A DNA stretch of 64,000 nucleotides from Rhodospirillales bacterium (lineage in GTDB: Bacteria > Pseudomonadota > Alphaproteobacteria > UBA828): assembly GCA_028818855.1 (NCBI GenBank), contig JAPPMY010000056.1, positions 1 through 64,000 on the forward strand. Direction: 5' to 3'. Made by a program: the position numbers and the translations under genes. Under the pieces are notes generated by a model. The model saw only the letters and a list, made by a program, of their open reading frames with translations, had not been told where the DNA came from and made no database searches. Positions 17,916 through 28,449 of the stretch are shown here, piece by piece. Position 1 is the first letter of the stretch; every line of letters starts with the position of its first letter.

Positions 17916-19907
17916 CTACATGCCGTAGCGCGGGCGGTGATCGTTGCCGCCCGTGAGCGCGCGGTAGCGCGCCAGCGCCCAGAGCGGGAAGTAGGCGCTG
18001 TAGCCGTGATAGCGGAGGTAGAAGACGCGGGGGAAGCCGACTGCGGTGAACTCGTCCTCCAGCCACTTCGCCCCCTGCCTCTCGGCACGGTTGAGATAGG
18101 CGATGCCACGCCGCACGGCGTCGCTGCCCACTTCGCCCACGGCCATCAGGGCGAGCACGGCCCACGCGGTCTGCGACGGAGTCGAAACGATGTCGAAGGA
18201 GCCCTCGATGCGCTCGCCGTAGTAGCTGTCGCCGGTCTCGCCCCAGCCGCCGTCGGCGCGCTGCTTGGCCTCGAGCCAGGCCACCGCCTTGCGGATGGCA
18301 GGGGATGCCGGGTCGACGCCCGCCGCATTCAAGGCACACAGCACCGACCACGTGCCGTAGATGTAGTTGGTTCCCCAGCGGCCGAACCACGAGCCGTTCT
18401 CCTCCTGCTCGGCGAGGAGGTAGGCGATGCCCCGGGCGACGGCGTCGTGCTCGCGCGCATAGCCGATCTGACAGAGGAAGCTCACGCAGCGCGCGCTCAC
18501 ATCGGCGGTCGCGGGATCGAGCAGCGCCCCGTGGTCGGCGAAGGGGATGCGGTTGAGATAGAAGTGCTCGTTGTCGGCGTCGAAGGCGCCCCAGCCGCCG
18601 TTCCCGTTCTGCATGCCGACGATCCAGGCAGCCGCGCGCTCGATCGCTTCGCGGTGCGCCTGCGGGTCGGCGCGGTGGAGCGCCATGCCGACGACCGCCG
18701 TGTCGTCCACGTCGGGGTAGTGGTCGTTGCGGTACTGAAAGGCCCAGCCCCCCGGCGGCGCGTCGGGCCGCTCCACCGCCCAGTCACCTTCGAGATCGAG
18801 GATCTGAAGGTCGGCGAGCCAGGGGAGAGAGGCCTCGGCCGCGCGCTGCTCCGCCTCGCTGCCGCACTCCATCAGGCTGAGCGCGGCGAGGCCCGTGTCC
18901 CACACCGGCGAGACGCAAGGCTGGCAGTACTGGCTGCCATTGGCCGGATCGGTGAGCAGGAGGTTCAAGGCGCGCCGGGCGGTCTCGCGCGCCGGATGCT
19001 CGGCCGGGTAGCCGAGCGTGTCGAAGGCCATAAGCAGGTTCGCCATCGGCGGGAAGATCGCGCCCAGGCCGTCCTCGCCGTTGAGGCGCGTCATGCACCA
19101 GTCGAGCGCGCTCTCGATCGCGCGCTGTCTCAGCGCGCGCGGCATCGACCGCTCGCCGAGCGCGATCACACGGTCGAGGGTGAGGAAGAACCATTCGGTG
19201 ACGGTCCGCCTGGGGAAGTAGTGCCACTCCCGCTCAGCCGGGATGGTGAACAGCTCCGCGATATCGACCCCGCGCGGGTTCTTCGCCAAGGGCCTGAGCG
19301 CTAGCAGGATCGTGAGCGGCACGATGGTGGTGCGGGACCAGTAGGAGACCTTGCTCAGGTGGAAGGGGAACCAGCGCGGCAGAAACATGATCTCGACCGG
19401 CATCGCCGGCACGGACCGCCAGGGCACCTGGCCGAAGAGCGCGAGCGTGATGCGCGTGAACACGTTGCTCCGCGCGGCGCCGCCGGCGGCGAGCACCGCG
19501 TCGCGCGCACGGGCCATGTGCGGCGTCTGCGGATCGTCGCCGATCAGCTTTAGCGCGTAATAGGCCTTGACGGTGCAGCTCACGTCGAAGGCGCCGCCGT
19601 GGAAGAGCGGCCAGCCACCGTGTTCGCCCTGGCGTGCGCGGATATAGGCGCCGAGCCGCGCTTCGGTCTCGGGGTCGACCTCGTCCAGGAAGTGGTTGAG
19701 GAGGACGTACTCGGCCGGGATGGTCGCGTCGGCCTCCAGCTCGAACAGCCAGTGACCGTCGTCGCGCTGGAGGCTCCGCAGGCCTGCAGCCGCGTTGTTG
19801 ATGACCTCTTCCAGGTTGAGAGCGGGGATGGTGCCGTCTGCGGTGTCCGGCGTCTCGCGGACGATGGTCTCACTTCGCCGGTCTGGCCCGGCGCGTGCCA
19901 GCTCCAT
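17916..19907 (-). CDS. shc: Squalene-hopene cyclase
   Basis: DVDDTAVV catalytic motif; repeated QW motifs; start MELARAGPD. Confidence 0.95.
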   Translation of the reverse strand: MELARAGPDRRSETIVRETPDTADGTIPALNLEEVINNAAAGLRSLQRDDGHWLFELEADATIPAEYVLLNHFLDEVDPETEARLGAYIRARQGEHGGWPLFHGGAFDVSCTVKAYYALKLIGDDPQTPHMARARDAVLAAGGAARSNVFTRITLALFGQVPWRSVPAMPVEIMFLPRWFPFHLSKVSYWSRTTIVPLTILLALRPLAKNPRGVDIAELFTIPAEREWHYFPRRTVTEWFFLTLDRVIALGERSMPRALRQRAIESALDWCMTRLNGEDGLGAIFPPMANLLMAFDTLGYPAEHPARETARRALNLLLTDPANGSQYCQPCVSPVWDTGLAALSLMECGSEAEQRAAEASLPWLADLQILDLEGDWAVERPDAPPGGWAFQYRNDHYPDVDDTAVVGMALHRADPQAHREAIERAAAWIVGMQNGNGGWGAFDADNEHFYLNRIPFADHGALLDPATADVSARCVSFLCQIGYAREHDAVARGIAYLLAEQEENGSWFGRWGTNYIYGTWSVLCALNAAGVDPASPAIRKAVAWLEAKQRADGGWGETGDSYYGERIEGSFDIVSTPSQTAWAVLALMAVGEVGSDAVRRGIAYLNRAERQGAKWLEDEFTAVGFPRVFYLRYHGYSAYFPLWALARYRALTGGNDHRPRYGM

Positions 19908-19914
19908 GAGCAGG

Positions 19915-21834
19915 TCAGGCGCGGCGCGGCGCGGTGGCCGAGTTGCTGCCGAGGGCGGAGAGCGCCGTGTCGACGATGTTGCTGGCGGTGAGGCCCGCGT
20001 CCTCGTACATGCCGGCGGGCGTGCCGTGGGCCACGAAGCGATCGGGCAGCAGCATCGGCCTGATCTTGAGGCCGGCATCGAGGAAGCCCGCCGTGGCGAG
20101 GAACTGCATGACGTGCGCACCGAAGCCGCCGATCGACCCTTCCTCGAGGGTGATCAGAACCTCGTGCTCCCGCGCGAGCCTGCGGATGAGATCCTCGTCG
20201 AGCGGCTTGGCGAAGCGGGCGTCCGCCACGGTCGTCGACAGCCCCCGCGTCTGCAGCTCGTCGGCCGCACCGAGCGCCTCCTGCAAGCGGCCGCCGAGGG
20301 AGAGGATCGCGACCGCCGTGCCCTCGCGAACGATCCGCCCCTTGCCGATCTCCAGCATCCTGGGCGTCTCCGGCAGCGGCACGCCGACGCCTTCGCCGCG
20401 CGGGTAGCGGAAGGCGCTGGGGCAGTCGTCGATCCTGGCTGCCGTGTGCACCATGTGGACCAGCTCCGCCTCGTCCGCCGCCGCCATGACGACGAAGCCC
20501 GGCAGGGTCGCGAGGTAGGTGATGTCGAAGCTGCCCGCGTGCGTCGGCCCGTCCGCGCCCACAAGCCCTGCGCGGTCGATGGCGAAGCGGACCGGCAGCT
20601 TCTGGATCGCGACGTCGTGCACGATCTGGTCGTAGGCGCGCTGGAGGAAGGTCGAGTAGATCGCGGCGAAGGGCCTGAGCCCTTCCGTCGCCATCCCCGC
20701 TGCGAAGGTGACGCAGTGCTGCTCGGCGATGCCGACGTCGAAGCAGCGGTCAGGGTGCGCCTTCGCGAACTTGTCGAGCCCGGTGCCAGATGGCATGGCG
20801 GCGGTGAGCGCCACGATCTTCTCGTCGCGGTCCGCCTCCTTGATCAGGCTCTGGGCGAACACGCTGGTGTAGCTCGGCGCCTTGGCCTTGCCCTTCTTCT
20901 GCTCGCCGGTCACCACGTCGAACTTGCCGAGCGCGTGGCCGCGGTCCGGCGCGCTCTCGGCCGGCTCGTAGCCCTTGCCCTTGCTGGTGACGACGTGGAG
21001 CAGCACCGGTCCCGGCGTCTCGTCCTTGCGGACGTTGCGCAGCACCGGGACCAAGTGGTCGAGATTGTGGCCGTCGATGGGGCCGATATAGAAGAAGCCC
21101 AGCTCCTCGAAGAGGGTGCCGCCGGTAACCATGCCCCGGGAATACTCCTCGGCCCGCATGGCGGCGTCGCCCATCGCCTTGGGCAGCCGCCGCGCCCACT
21201 GCTTGCCGAGCTCGCGCAGGCTGCGGAACTGGTGGCTGGAGAGAAGCCGCGAGAGGTAGGCGTTGAGCGCGCCCACCGCCGGCGCGATCGACATCTCGTT
21301 GTCGTTGAGGATGACGATGAGGCGGGGCGGCATGGAGCCCGCGTTGTTCATCGCCTCGTAGGCCATGCCGCCGGACATGGCGCCGTCGCCGATGACACAG
21401 ATGACGTTGCGCGATTCGCCCTGGAGGCCGGTCGCCACGGCCATGCCGAGGCCGGCCGAGATCGAGGTCGAGGAATGCGCCGCGCCGAAGGGGTCGTACG
21501 CGCTCTCCGTCCGCTTGGTGAAGCCGTAGAGCCCGCCCGGCTGGCGGATGGTCCGAATCTTGTCACGCCGCCCGGTGATGATCTTGTGCGGGTAGGACTG
21601 GTGGCCCACGTCCCAGATGAGGCGGTCGCGGGGCGTGTCGAACACGTGGTGGAGGGCGACCGTCAGCTCGACCACGCCAAGCCCGGCGCCCAGATGGCCG
21701 CCGGTGACCGAGACCGCGTCGACGGTCTCGGCCCGAAGCTCCTCGGCAACCTTCTTCAGCTCCTTGATCGAGAGGCTGCGCAGGTCGTCCGGGCTACTCA
21801 CGCGATCCAGATGCGGCGTCTCCGGCATGGTCAT
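19915..21834 (-). CDS. dxs: 1-deoxy-D-xylulose-5-phosphate synthase
   Basis: [46 protein letters not shown]; start at 21828 also possible. Confidence 0.96.
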   Translation of the reverse strand: MTMPETPHLDRVSSPDDLRSLSIKELKKVAEELRAETVDAVSVTGGHLGAGLGVVELTVALHHVFDTPRDRLIWDVGHQSYPHKIITGRRDKIRTIRQPGGLYGFTKRTESAYDPFGAAHSSTSISAGLGMAVATGLQGESRNVICVIGDGAMSGGMAYEAMNNAGSMPPRLIVILNDNEMSIAPAVGALNAYLSRLLSSHQFRSLRELGKQWARRLPKAMGDAAMRAEEYSRGMVTGGTLFEELGFFYIGPIDGHNLDHLVPVLRNVRKDETPGPVLLHVVTSKGKGYEPAESAPDRGHALGKFDVVTGEQKKGKAKAPSYTSVFAQSLIKEADRDEKIVALTAAMPSGTGLDKFAKAHPDRCFDVGIAEQHCVTFAAGMATEGLRPFAAIYSTFLQRAYDQIVHDVAIQKLPVRFAIDRAGLVGADGPTHAGSFDITYLATLPGFVVMAAADEAELVHMVHTAARIDDCPSAFRYPRGEGVGVPLPETPRMLEIGKGRIVREGTAVAILSLGGRLQEALGAADELQTRGLSTTVADARFAKPLDEDLIRRLAREHEVLITLEEGSIGGFGAHVMQFLATAGFLDAGLKIRPMLLPDRFVAHGTPAGMYEDAGLTASNIVDTALSALGSNSATAPRRA

Positions 21835-22072
21835 TCTCCGTGGCGGCTCACCGTTCGGCCCGTCGCGCGACCTGAAATTCACGAGACCAGCGTGACAAAC
21901 GTACTACAAAGGGCATGCGCGTCAAACGACCTGTCATGCCCCGCGGCTTGGGCGGCACTTGCGCGAATCGGGCCCGCCTCGGGCGCCATAATTGCACCTT
22001 GGACCGCCTTGGGGAAGGCAATCTGCCGGGGTATCCTGAGGCCCCGTGCAAGCCCTTGAGCGCGCCTGAAAA

Positions 22073-23251
22073 ATGCGAAATTCCGACGACGATCCCCCGA
22101 TCATCACGCTGAGCGCAGGGCCGGTCGATGCCTATCCCGTGGTCCTGCGGGCGCTCTCGCGGCCCGTCACCTACGACTTCGATCCCTCCTTCCAGCAGTT
22201 CTACGAATCCACCGTTCTCAAGACCGCCGAATCGCTGCGGACCGGGCTGCCGCCGGTGATCCTGCAGGGCGAGCCGGTGCTCGCCCTGGAAGCCGCCGCT
22301 GCCGCCCTGATCGGCGCAGACGACGTGGTGCTGAACCTCGCCTCGGGCGAATACGGCAAGGGGTTCGGCTTCTGGGCCGCGCGCCATTGCCGGGAGCTGC
22401 TGGAGATCGAGGTTTCCTACGACGACGCCATCGATCCTGAGGCGGTGAGCGAGATGCTGGAGGCCCGGCCGGACATTCGCGTCCTCTCCGTCTGCCACCA
22501 CGACACGCCCTCCGGCACGCTCAACCCGGTGCGCGAGATCGGGGCGCTCTGCCGGGACCGCGACGTGCTCACCATCGTGGACGCGGTCTCCTCCTTCGGC
22601 GGCATGGACATTCACCCGGAGGACGTGAACGCCGACATCTTCGTGACCAGCCCAAGCAAGTGCCTGGGCGGGAGCACCGGCCTCTCCATCGTCCACGTGA
22701 GCGAGCGTGCCTGGGCGAAGATCGACGCCAACCCTGCCGCCCCTACGGCCTCCGTGCTGAGCCTCAAGGACTGGCGGGACGCCTGGCGCTCGGACGTGCT
22801 GTTCCCGTTCACGCCGTCGGTCTGCGAGGTCCATGCGCTGGATGCCGCCGTGCAGAACTACCTGGACGAGGGGCCGGAGAGCGTATGGGCGCGGCATGCG
22901 CTGACGGCGCGCGCCTGCCGCGCCGGGGTCCGCGCCCTGGGTCTCGACCTCTGGCCCGCGCGCGAGGCCATCTGCTCCGATACCGCGACCACGGTGCGGG
23001 TGCCGGGCGGCCTGGAGGACGAAGCGATCCGGCGGGAGGCGCGCGGGCGCTACGGCGTGGTGTTCTCGGCGGGCCGCGGCTCGCTCATGGGCAGGCTGGT
23101 GCGTATCGGCCACATGGGGCCGGTGGCCCGGCCGATCTACGCCGTCGTGGCCGTCAGCGCGCTCGGCGGCGCCATCGCGGCGCTGGGCGGAAAGACCGAC
23201 GTGGGGGCGGGCGTCGAGGCGGCGCTCGCGGTCATCGACGGCGCTGGATAG
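22073..23251 (+). CDS. ppaT: Pyridoxamine-pyruvate transaminase-like class V aminotransferase
   Basis: Resembles Mesorhizobium PPAT as recalled: ITLSAGPVDAYP, VILQGEPVLALEAAAAALI, VCHHDTPSGTLNP, VDAVSSFGGM, GPESVWARHALTA. Confidence 0.78.
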   Translation: MRNSDDDPPIITLSAGPVDAYPVVLRALSRPVTYDFDPSFQQFYESTVLKTAESLRTGLPPVILQGEPVLALEAAAAALIGADDVVLNLASGEYGKGFGFWAARHCRELLEIEVSYDDAIDPEAVSEMLEARPDIRVLSVCHHDTPSGTLNPVREIGALCRDRDVLTIVDAVSSFGGMDIHPEDVNADIFVTSPSKCLGGSTGLSIVHVSERAWAKIDANPAAPTASVLSLKDWRDAWRSDVLFPFTPSVCEVHALDAAVQNYLDEGPESVWARHALTARACRAGVRALGLDLWPAREAICSDTATTVRVPGGLEDEAIRREARGRYGVVFSAGRGSLMGRLVRIGHMGPVARPIYAVVAVSALGGAIAALGGKTDVGAGVEAALAVIDGAG

Positions 23252-23290
23252 GGCGCCCTCCGGGGCCGGTCCCCGGGGCGGGACGGGCGG

Positions 23291-24016
23291 TCACGCCATG
23301 TGGGGGGCGAGCGCCTGCCGCAGCACCGGCGCCACCGCGTCGATCCCCGGCGTGTCGGAGTGGATGCAGACGGTCTCGACACGGATCGGCACGTCCACGC
23401 CTTCCACCGACGTCACCCTGCCGTCCTCGATCGCGCGGAGCGTGCGCCTGGCCGCAGCCTCCGGCTCGTAGGGCTCGTGCTCGCGCGTGATGATGAGGTT
23501 GCAGTCGCGGTCGTATTCCAGGTCCGCGTAGAACTCCGGCCACCAGGGCAGGCCGCGACGCGAGTAGACGGTGTCGTGCATGGTGCCGGCCTGGCCGATC
23601 AGCGGCACGCCGAAGACCGCTGCCGCGTCCGCCGCCGCCTCGGCGCAGTGCTCGTATTTCGACGTCATGCCGAAGAGCGCGCCGTGGGGCTTGATGTGGT
23701 TGAGCGGCGCGCCGGCCGCCTCCAGGAAGCCCTTGAGCGCGCCGACCTGGTAGATCAGCAGATCGCGCAGCTCCTCCCGCTCCATCTGCATCTCGCGCCG
23801 GCCGAAGCCCTGGCGGTCGGGGAGGGAGGGGTGCGCGCCGACCTTCACGCCGTGCTCCAGCGCGAGGCGGACGGTCGCGTGCATGACCGACGGATCGGAG
23901 GCATGAAAGCCGCAGGCGACATTGGCGATGCTGATGAACGGCATGATCCGCTCGTCGTTGCCGAAGGTGTAGAGGCCGTAGCCCTCGCCGATGTCGCAGT
24001 TGATGGTGATCGCCAT
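23291..24016 (-). CDS. pxpA: LamB/YcsF family, 5-oxoprolinase subunit PxpA
   Basis: INCDIGEGYG...ANVACGFHASDPSVM...GAHPSLPDRQGFGRREM...HIKPHGALFG. Confidence 0.9.
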   Translation of the reverse strand: MAITINCDIGEGYGLYTFGNDERIMPFISIANVACGFHASDPSVMHATVRLALEHGVKVGAHPSLPDRQGFGRREMQMEREELRDLLIYQVGALKGFLEAAGAPLNHIKPHGALFGMTSKYEHCAEAAADAAAVFGVPLIGQAGTMHDTVYSRRGLPWWPEFYADLEYDRDCNLIITREHEPYEPEAAARRTLRAIEDGRVTSVEGVDVPIRVETVCIHSDTPGIDAVAPVLRQALAPHMA

Positions 24017-24103
24017 GTCCCGCTCCCCGCTGCCTGCCGGCGCGCAACACTGCACGGGCGGCAGCGGCCAGTCAAAGCGGCGCCTCGGCGGTGGCCGGCG
24101 GGG

Positions 24104-25021
24104 TCAGATGTCCCGCGTGGTGATGGGATCGACGATGTTGAGGCGGGTGATAAAGCGCTGGAAGATCAGCGCGAGCACGAGCGGCGGGGCGATGGAGAGC
24201 GTGCTCGCCGCGGCGAAGAGGACCATCGGCGAGGCGCCGGCTGCGGTCAGCGGCCCGATCGCGAGCAGGGTCGGCGAGAGAGTCTGCCCGCCGGTGCCGC
24301 CGACGAGGATGATGCCGAACAGCAGCTCGTTCCAGCAGAACAGGAAGGCGATGATGAAGGCCGCGCTGATACCGGGCATCGCCATCGGCACGATGATGTA
24401 CCAGAGCACCTGGAGCCGGCCGCAGCCGTCGACGCGGGCGGCGCGCTCCACCTCGATCGGCAGCGTCGCGAAGTAGCCCATGAGGATCCACGCGAGCAGC
24501 GGCGTGATGCCGGTGAGATAGGTCAGGAACAGCCCGACCGGGCTGCCGATCAGGCCGACCGCCTGGAAGAAGGAGTAGTAGGGGATGAGGACGGCGATGG
24601 GCGGCAGCACACGGGTGAAGAGGAGCGCGAAGAGCAGGCCCATCTGGCCGGGGAAGGTGAAGCGCCCGAAGGCGTAGCCCGCGAGAGTCGCGATCACGGT
24701 CGCCATGAAGGCGGCCGGCAGCGAGACGATCATGCTGTTGAGGAAGCCCCGGCCGATCTGCTTCGTCTGCCCGCCGAAGATCGCCTCCTCGTCGGCATGG
24801 CCCAGGATCCGCAGGTAGTGCTCCAGGGTCGGCTTCTCGATGTTGCCCACGACGCCGGTCACCATCTCGCCCTCGGTCATGAGCGAGACCCAGAACATCA
24901 GCAGGAAGGGCAGGGTCGACCAGATCAGCACCAGGATGGCGGCGCCAATGACTACGATTCCGAGCCGCTGGTAGCCCGAGGCGGAACGCCAGCGGCCGCG
25001 GAGGCGGCGCACGAAGCTCAC
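24104..25021 (-). CDS. Carbohydrate-type ABC transporter permease (MalG/UgpE family), orphan
   Basis: 305 aa; ERAARVDGCGRLQVLWYIIVPMAMPGI EAA loop. Confidence 0.85.
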   Translation of the reverse strand: MSFVRRLRGRWRSASGYQRLGIVVIGAAILVLIWSTLPFLLMFWVSLMTEGEMVTGVVGNIEKPTLEHYLRILGHADEEAIFGGQTKQIGRGFLNSMIVSLPAAFMATVIATLAGYAFGRFTFPGQMGLLFALLFTRVLPPIAVLIPYYSFFQAVGLIGSPVGLFLTYLTGITPLLAWILMGYFATLPIEVERAARVDGCGRLQVLWYIIVPMAMPGISAAFIIAFLFCWNELLFGIILVGGTGGQTLSPTLLAIGPLTAAGASPMVLFAAASTLSIAPPLVLALIFQRFITRLNIVDPITTRDI

Positions 25022-25104
25022 GGCGCCGCCCCTGCCGCCGGAGCGATTCCCGGCCGTCCATAATTGCCGCAGGTTCGCATAGCTGCTTTCCGCGTGGGTC
25101 TTGC

Positions 25105-25207
25105 CTCCCCCACCTCACCCCGGCCCTCTCCGCCCCAGCGGCGGAGAGGGAGACAGGGCCGGTGCAGCTTGCGTTCCCCCGCCGCCGTCTGGGGGAGGGG
25201 GAAGTGG
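25105..25207 (-). repeat. Dispersed ~110-bp double-hairpin intergenic repeat, copy A (inverted relative to B and C)
   Basis: Reverse complement ends GGAGAGGGCCGGGGTGAGGTGGGGG like copy C; contains GGGGGAACGCAAG like copy B. Confidence 0.7.
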
Positions 25208-25248
25208 AAAATGCGGGCCGCCGCGACCCCGCGGGGCGGGTTGCCGGT

Positions 25249-26436
25249 CTAGTTCTTCAGGATGACGTCCTTCGGAATCGGACCGGCGGTCACGTAGCCT
25301 TCCATCCGGGTTTTGCCCTCGTCGGTGCAGACGATTGCGTAGCGCGCCTTGTCCTGGATGTGGAGCCTGTCGGAGAAGCTGCGGGGGCCCATCAGGGTGG
25401 GCTCGTCCGTGAACTTCTCCATCTCGGCGGTGACCGCAGCCGAGTCCACCGTGCCCGCGCGCTCCACGGCCTTCGCCCAGAGGTCCATCAGCACGTAGCC
25501 CGCGATCGGGAGTGAGGTGGCGGTCGGCCCGCCTTCCTTGACCTCTAGCTTCTTGAAGAACGCTTCGACCTCCTCGCCGGCACCGCCGTAGAGCGAACTG
25601 AACGCCGCCGAGCAGAAGTTGCTGAGGTTCGGCACGGCGTCGAGCCAGTAGTGGCCGTCCATGGCGACTCCCGAGACGATCAGAGTCTCGACGCCCGAGG
25701 CACGCATCTGCTTGATGGCGGATGCGGCGCCCGGCACGTAGGAGCAGACCGCGATCACGTCCGGCACGGTGTCGAGCGCCTTGATGCGGTCGATCTGGCC
25801 CTGGATCGACGGGTCGTTGTTCTGGAACACGTCGAGGCCCAGCATCGTGGTGCCTTCGAGGCGGGGCCAGGCCCATTCGAAGCCGGCGCAGACCGACTTG
25901 TTGTACTCGATGGTGTCGTCGCGCAGCAGATAGGCGGTGCGCGCGCCGCGATTCTCGTAGGCGAAGGTGGCGATGGAGGCGCCGTCGAGATGCGCCGCCT
26001 GGCCGCCGGTGAAGGCGAAGGGGCCGATGCCCTCGATGCCCGCCTTGGCGTCGCCCGCGCAGAGGAAGAGCGAGATGAGGCCGGCGTTCTGCGCCACGTT
26101 GGCGGCCGGCGCGCCCATGTCGAAGTCGCAGTCGACGAAGACCACGTTCGCGCCGTCGTCGACGACGATCTGGCCCGCCTTGACGCCTTCCTCACGCTCG
26201 GACTTGGAGTCCGCCTGCGCGATCACGAGCTGCTTGCCGAGCAGACCGCCGGCAGCGTTGATCTCCTCGAGCCTGATCTGGGCTGCGAGCGTCGCCGGGC
26301 CGGTGTAGGCCGCTTGCCACCCGCTGGTCGAGACGGCGAAGCCGACCACGATCTCGTGGTCGTCCGCCTGCGCTGCGACCGATCCACCGGCGACGAGTGC
26401 GCCGGCCATGACGGCGCCCACAATTCGTTTCAACAT
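25249..26436 (-). CDS. Branched-chain amino acid type ABC transporter substrate-binding protein
   Basis: Signal peptide; EEINAAGGLLGKQLVIAQADSKSE...QNAGLISLFLCAGDA; Peripla_BP_6 type. Confidence 0.85.
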   Translation of the reverse strand: MLKRIVGAVMAGALVAGGSVAAQADDHEIVVGFAVSTSGWQAAYTGPATLAAQIRLEEINAAGGLLGKQLVIAQADSKSEREEGVKAGQIVVDDGANVVFVDCDFDMGAPAANVAQNAGLISLFLCAGDAKAGIEGIGPFAFTGGQAAHLDGASIATFAYENRGARTAYLLRDDTIEYNKSVCAGFEWAWPRLEGTTMLGLDVFQNNDPSIQGQIDRIKALDTVPDVIAVCSYVPGAASAIKQMRASGVETLIVSGVAMDGHYWLDAVPNLSNFCSAAFSSLYGGAGEEVEAFFKKLEVKEGGPTATSLPIAGYVLMDLWAKAVERAGTVDSAAVTAEMEKFTDEPTLMGPRSFSDRLHIQDKARYAIVCTDEGKTRMEGYVTAGPIPKDVILKN

Positions 26437-26619
26437 CGACGATCTCCCTCTGGTTCTCATGTCGTCTGCGTTGCGGCGGGCTTCCCTGCGCCACCGCGCC
26501 GGACACGCTCCTGGCGCCCCGCACCCCAAGGTAACGGTCGCCGGCGGGGTGCGGCAACAGCGCGTCTCGGCGGTTTTCAGGCTTGGGGTTCAAAGAGGGC
26601 GGGGGAGGGACCCCGCGAG

Positions 26620-28449
26620 TCAGCGGTCGAGGGCTTCGGCCCTGCCCGGCTCCTCCCACCACGCATCGAGAACGGCGCCATAGACCGGCGTGAACGCGGG
26701 CCGGCCGAACTTGTCCCAGTAGGCGAAGCGGTCGTCGTTCAGGTGATAGAGGGGGATCATGTAGTGCCCCCACAGCAGCACCCGGTCCATGGCGCGGACC
26801 ACGTCGACGAAGTCGCTGCGTTCGCGCGCTTCGGTCATCTGCGCGATGAGATCGTCGACGACGGGGTCCTCGATCCCGGGATAGTTGCGGGTGCCCTCCT
26901 GGCCCGCGGCCTCGACGCCCCAGTAGAACGCCTGCTCGTTGCCGGGGGAGAGCGACATGCCCCAGCGGTAGATGATCATGTCGAAGTCGTAGACGTTGCG
27001 GCGATACTGGTACTGCGCCGTGTCCACGGTGCGGACCTTCGCCTCGACGCCGAGCCGCTCGAGGCTTCGCGTGAAGTTGAGCGCGATCTTCTCGTTGCCC
27101 GGATTCACTAGCAGGACTTCGAAGGCCATGGGCAGGCCGTCGGACGTGCGCTGGAGCGCGCCGTCCTCGATGCTCCATCCGGCCTCGGCCAGCAGGCGCC
27201 GCGCAGCCGCGAGGTTCTTGCGAAGGCCGCCCTCCACGACGGGCGCGTGATAGGCGGTATCGAACAGCTCGGGCGGGAGGCTCGCCCGGTGAGGCTCGAG
27301 CAGGGCAAGCTCGCCGCCCTCGGGGAGGCCTCGCGAGCCCAGTTCAGAGTTGTCGAAGATGCTGTTGGTTCGCACATAGGCGCCCTGCAGCAGGTTCCTG
27401 TTGATCCAGTCGAAGTCGAAGGCGAGCGACAGTGCGTAGCGGACCGCGCGGTCGGCGAACATCGGCCGGCGCGTGTTGAAGACCATCGCGAACATGCCGG
27501 ACGGCCTGCCGTGCGGCAGCAGCTCGAGCTTGACCCGGCCATCTTCCGCGGCGGGGAAGTCGTAGCCGGTGGCCCACCGCGTCGCCGAACGCTCCTGGCG
27601 AAGGTCGTACTCGCCCGCGCGGAAGGCCTCCATCATCACTTCGTCGTCGCGGTAGTAGTCGTAGCTGATGCGGTCGAAGTTGTTCAGGCCGCGGTTGATA
27701 GGCAGGTGCCGGCCCCAGTAGTCGGAATCGCGGCGGTAGACGATGCCGCGGCCTGCATCGACGCTCTCGATCCTGTAGGGGCCGCTGCCGAGCGGCGGTG
27801 TGAGCGTGGTCTCCTCGAAGGTCACGTGCGAGTAGTACGCCTTCGAGACGATCGGCATGAGCCCGAGGATCAGCGGCAGCTCGCGGTCCGGGGTCTCGGT
27901 ATCGAAGAGGAAGCGCACCGTGCGCGCGTCGGGCCGCTCGATCGCGCGGACCTTGTTGTAATAGAGCCGGTGGTTGGGGCGGCCCTGCTCCTTCAGCGTC
28001 TCCCACGAGAAGATCACGTCATCCACAGTGATCGGGCTGCCGTCGTGAAAGCGAGCCTCCGGCCGGAGCGTGAAGGTGACCGACGAGCGGTCGTCCGGCA
28101 CGTCCACCGTCTCGGCGATCAGCCCGTAGAGCGAGAACGGCTCGTCCCAGGTGCGCTTGAGCAGGCTCTCGAACACGAGATGCCGCCCGTGCGCCACCAC
28201 GCCCTTGATGATGAACGGGTTGAGGTTGTCGAAGGTGCCGGTGGCCGCGCGCCGCAGCGCGCCGCCCTTGGGTGCGTCGGGATTGACGTAGTCGAGATGT
28301 TCGAAGTCCGGCCCGTACTTCGGCGCCCCGTGCATGGCGATGCCGTGGGCGGGCGCAGCCGGGGCCTCGGCGCCGGCGAGCGTCAGGGCCGCGAATAGGC
28401 CGGCCGCGGTCAGTGCTCCGGCCGTTCGCCGGCTCCGCCGCGCCGGCAT
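26620..28449 (-). CDS. Peptide/microcin-C type ABC transporter substrate-binding protein (YejA-like)
   Basis: 609 aa SBP family 5; HGIAMHGAPKYGPDFEHLDYVNPDAPKGG is typical of YejA. Confidence 0.88.
   Translation of the reverse strand: MPARRSRRTAGALTAAGLFAALTLAGAEAPAAPAHGIAMHGAPKYGPDFEHLDYVNPDAPKGGALRRAATGTFDNLNPFIIKGVVAHGRHLVFESLLKRTWDEPFSLYGLIAETVDVPDDRSSVTFTLRPEARFHDGSPITVDDVIFSWETLKEQGRPNHRLYYNKVRAIERPDARTVRFLFDTETPDRELPLILGLMPIVSKAYYSHVTFEETTLTPPLGSGPYRIESVDAGRGIVYRRDSDYWGRHLPINRGLNNFDRISYDYYRDDEVMMEAFRAGEYDLRQERSATRWATGYDFPAAEDGRVKLELLPHGRPSGMFAMVFNTRRPMFADRAVRYALSLAFDFDWINRNLLQGAYVRTNSIFDNSELGSRGLPEGGELALLEPHRASLPPELFDTAYHAPVVEGGLRKNLAAARRLLAEAGWSIEDGALQRTSDGLPMAFEVLLVNPGNEKIALNFTRSLERLGVEAKVRTVDTAQYQYRRNVYDFDMIIYRWGMSLSPGNEQAFYWGVEAAGQEGTRNYPGIEDPVVDDLIAQMTEARERSDFVDVVRAMDRVLLWGHYMIPLYHLNDDRFAYWDKFGRPAFTPVYGAVLDAWWEEPGRAEALDR

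Noticed and set aside
19795-22059. 754-aa plus-strand ORF opposite dxs
   Set aside because: Antisense shadow of dxs with low-complexity R/A/V/G composition.
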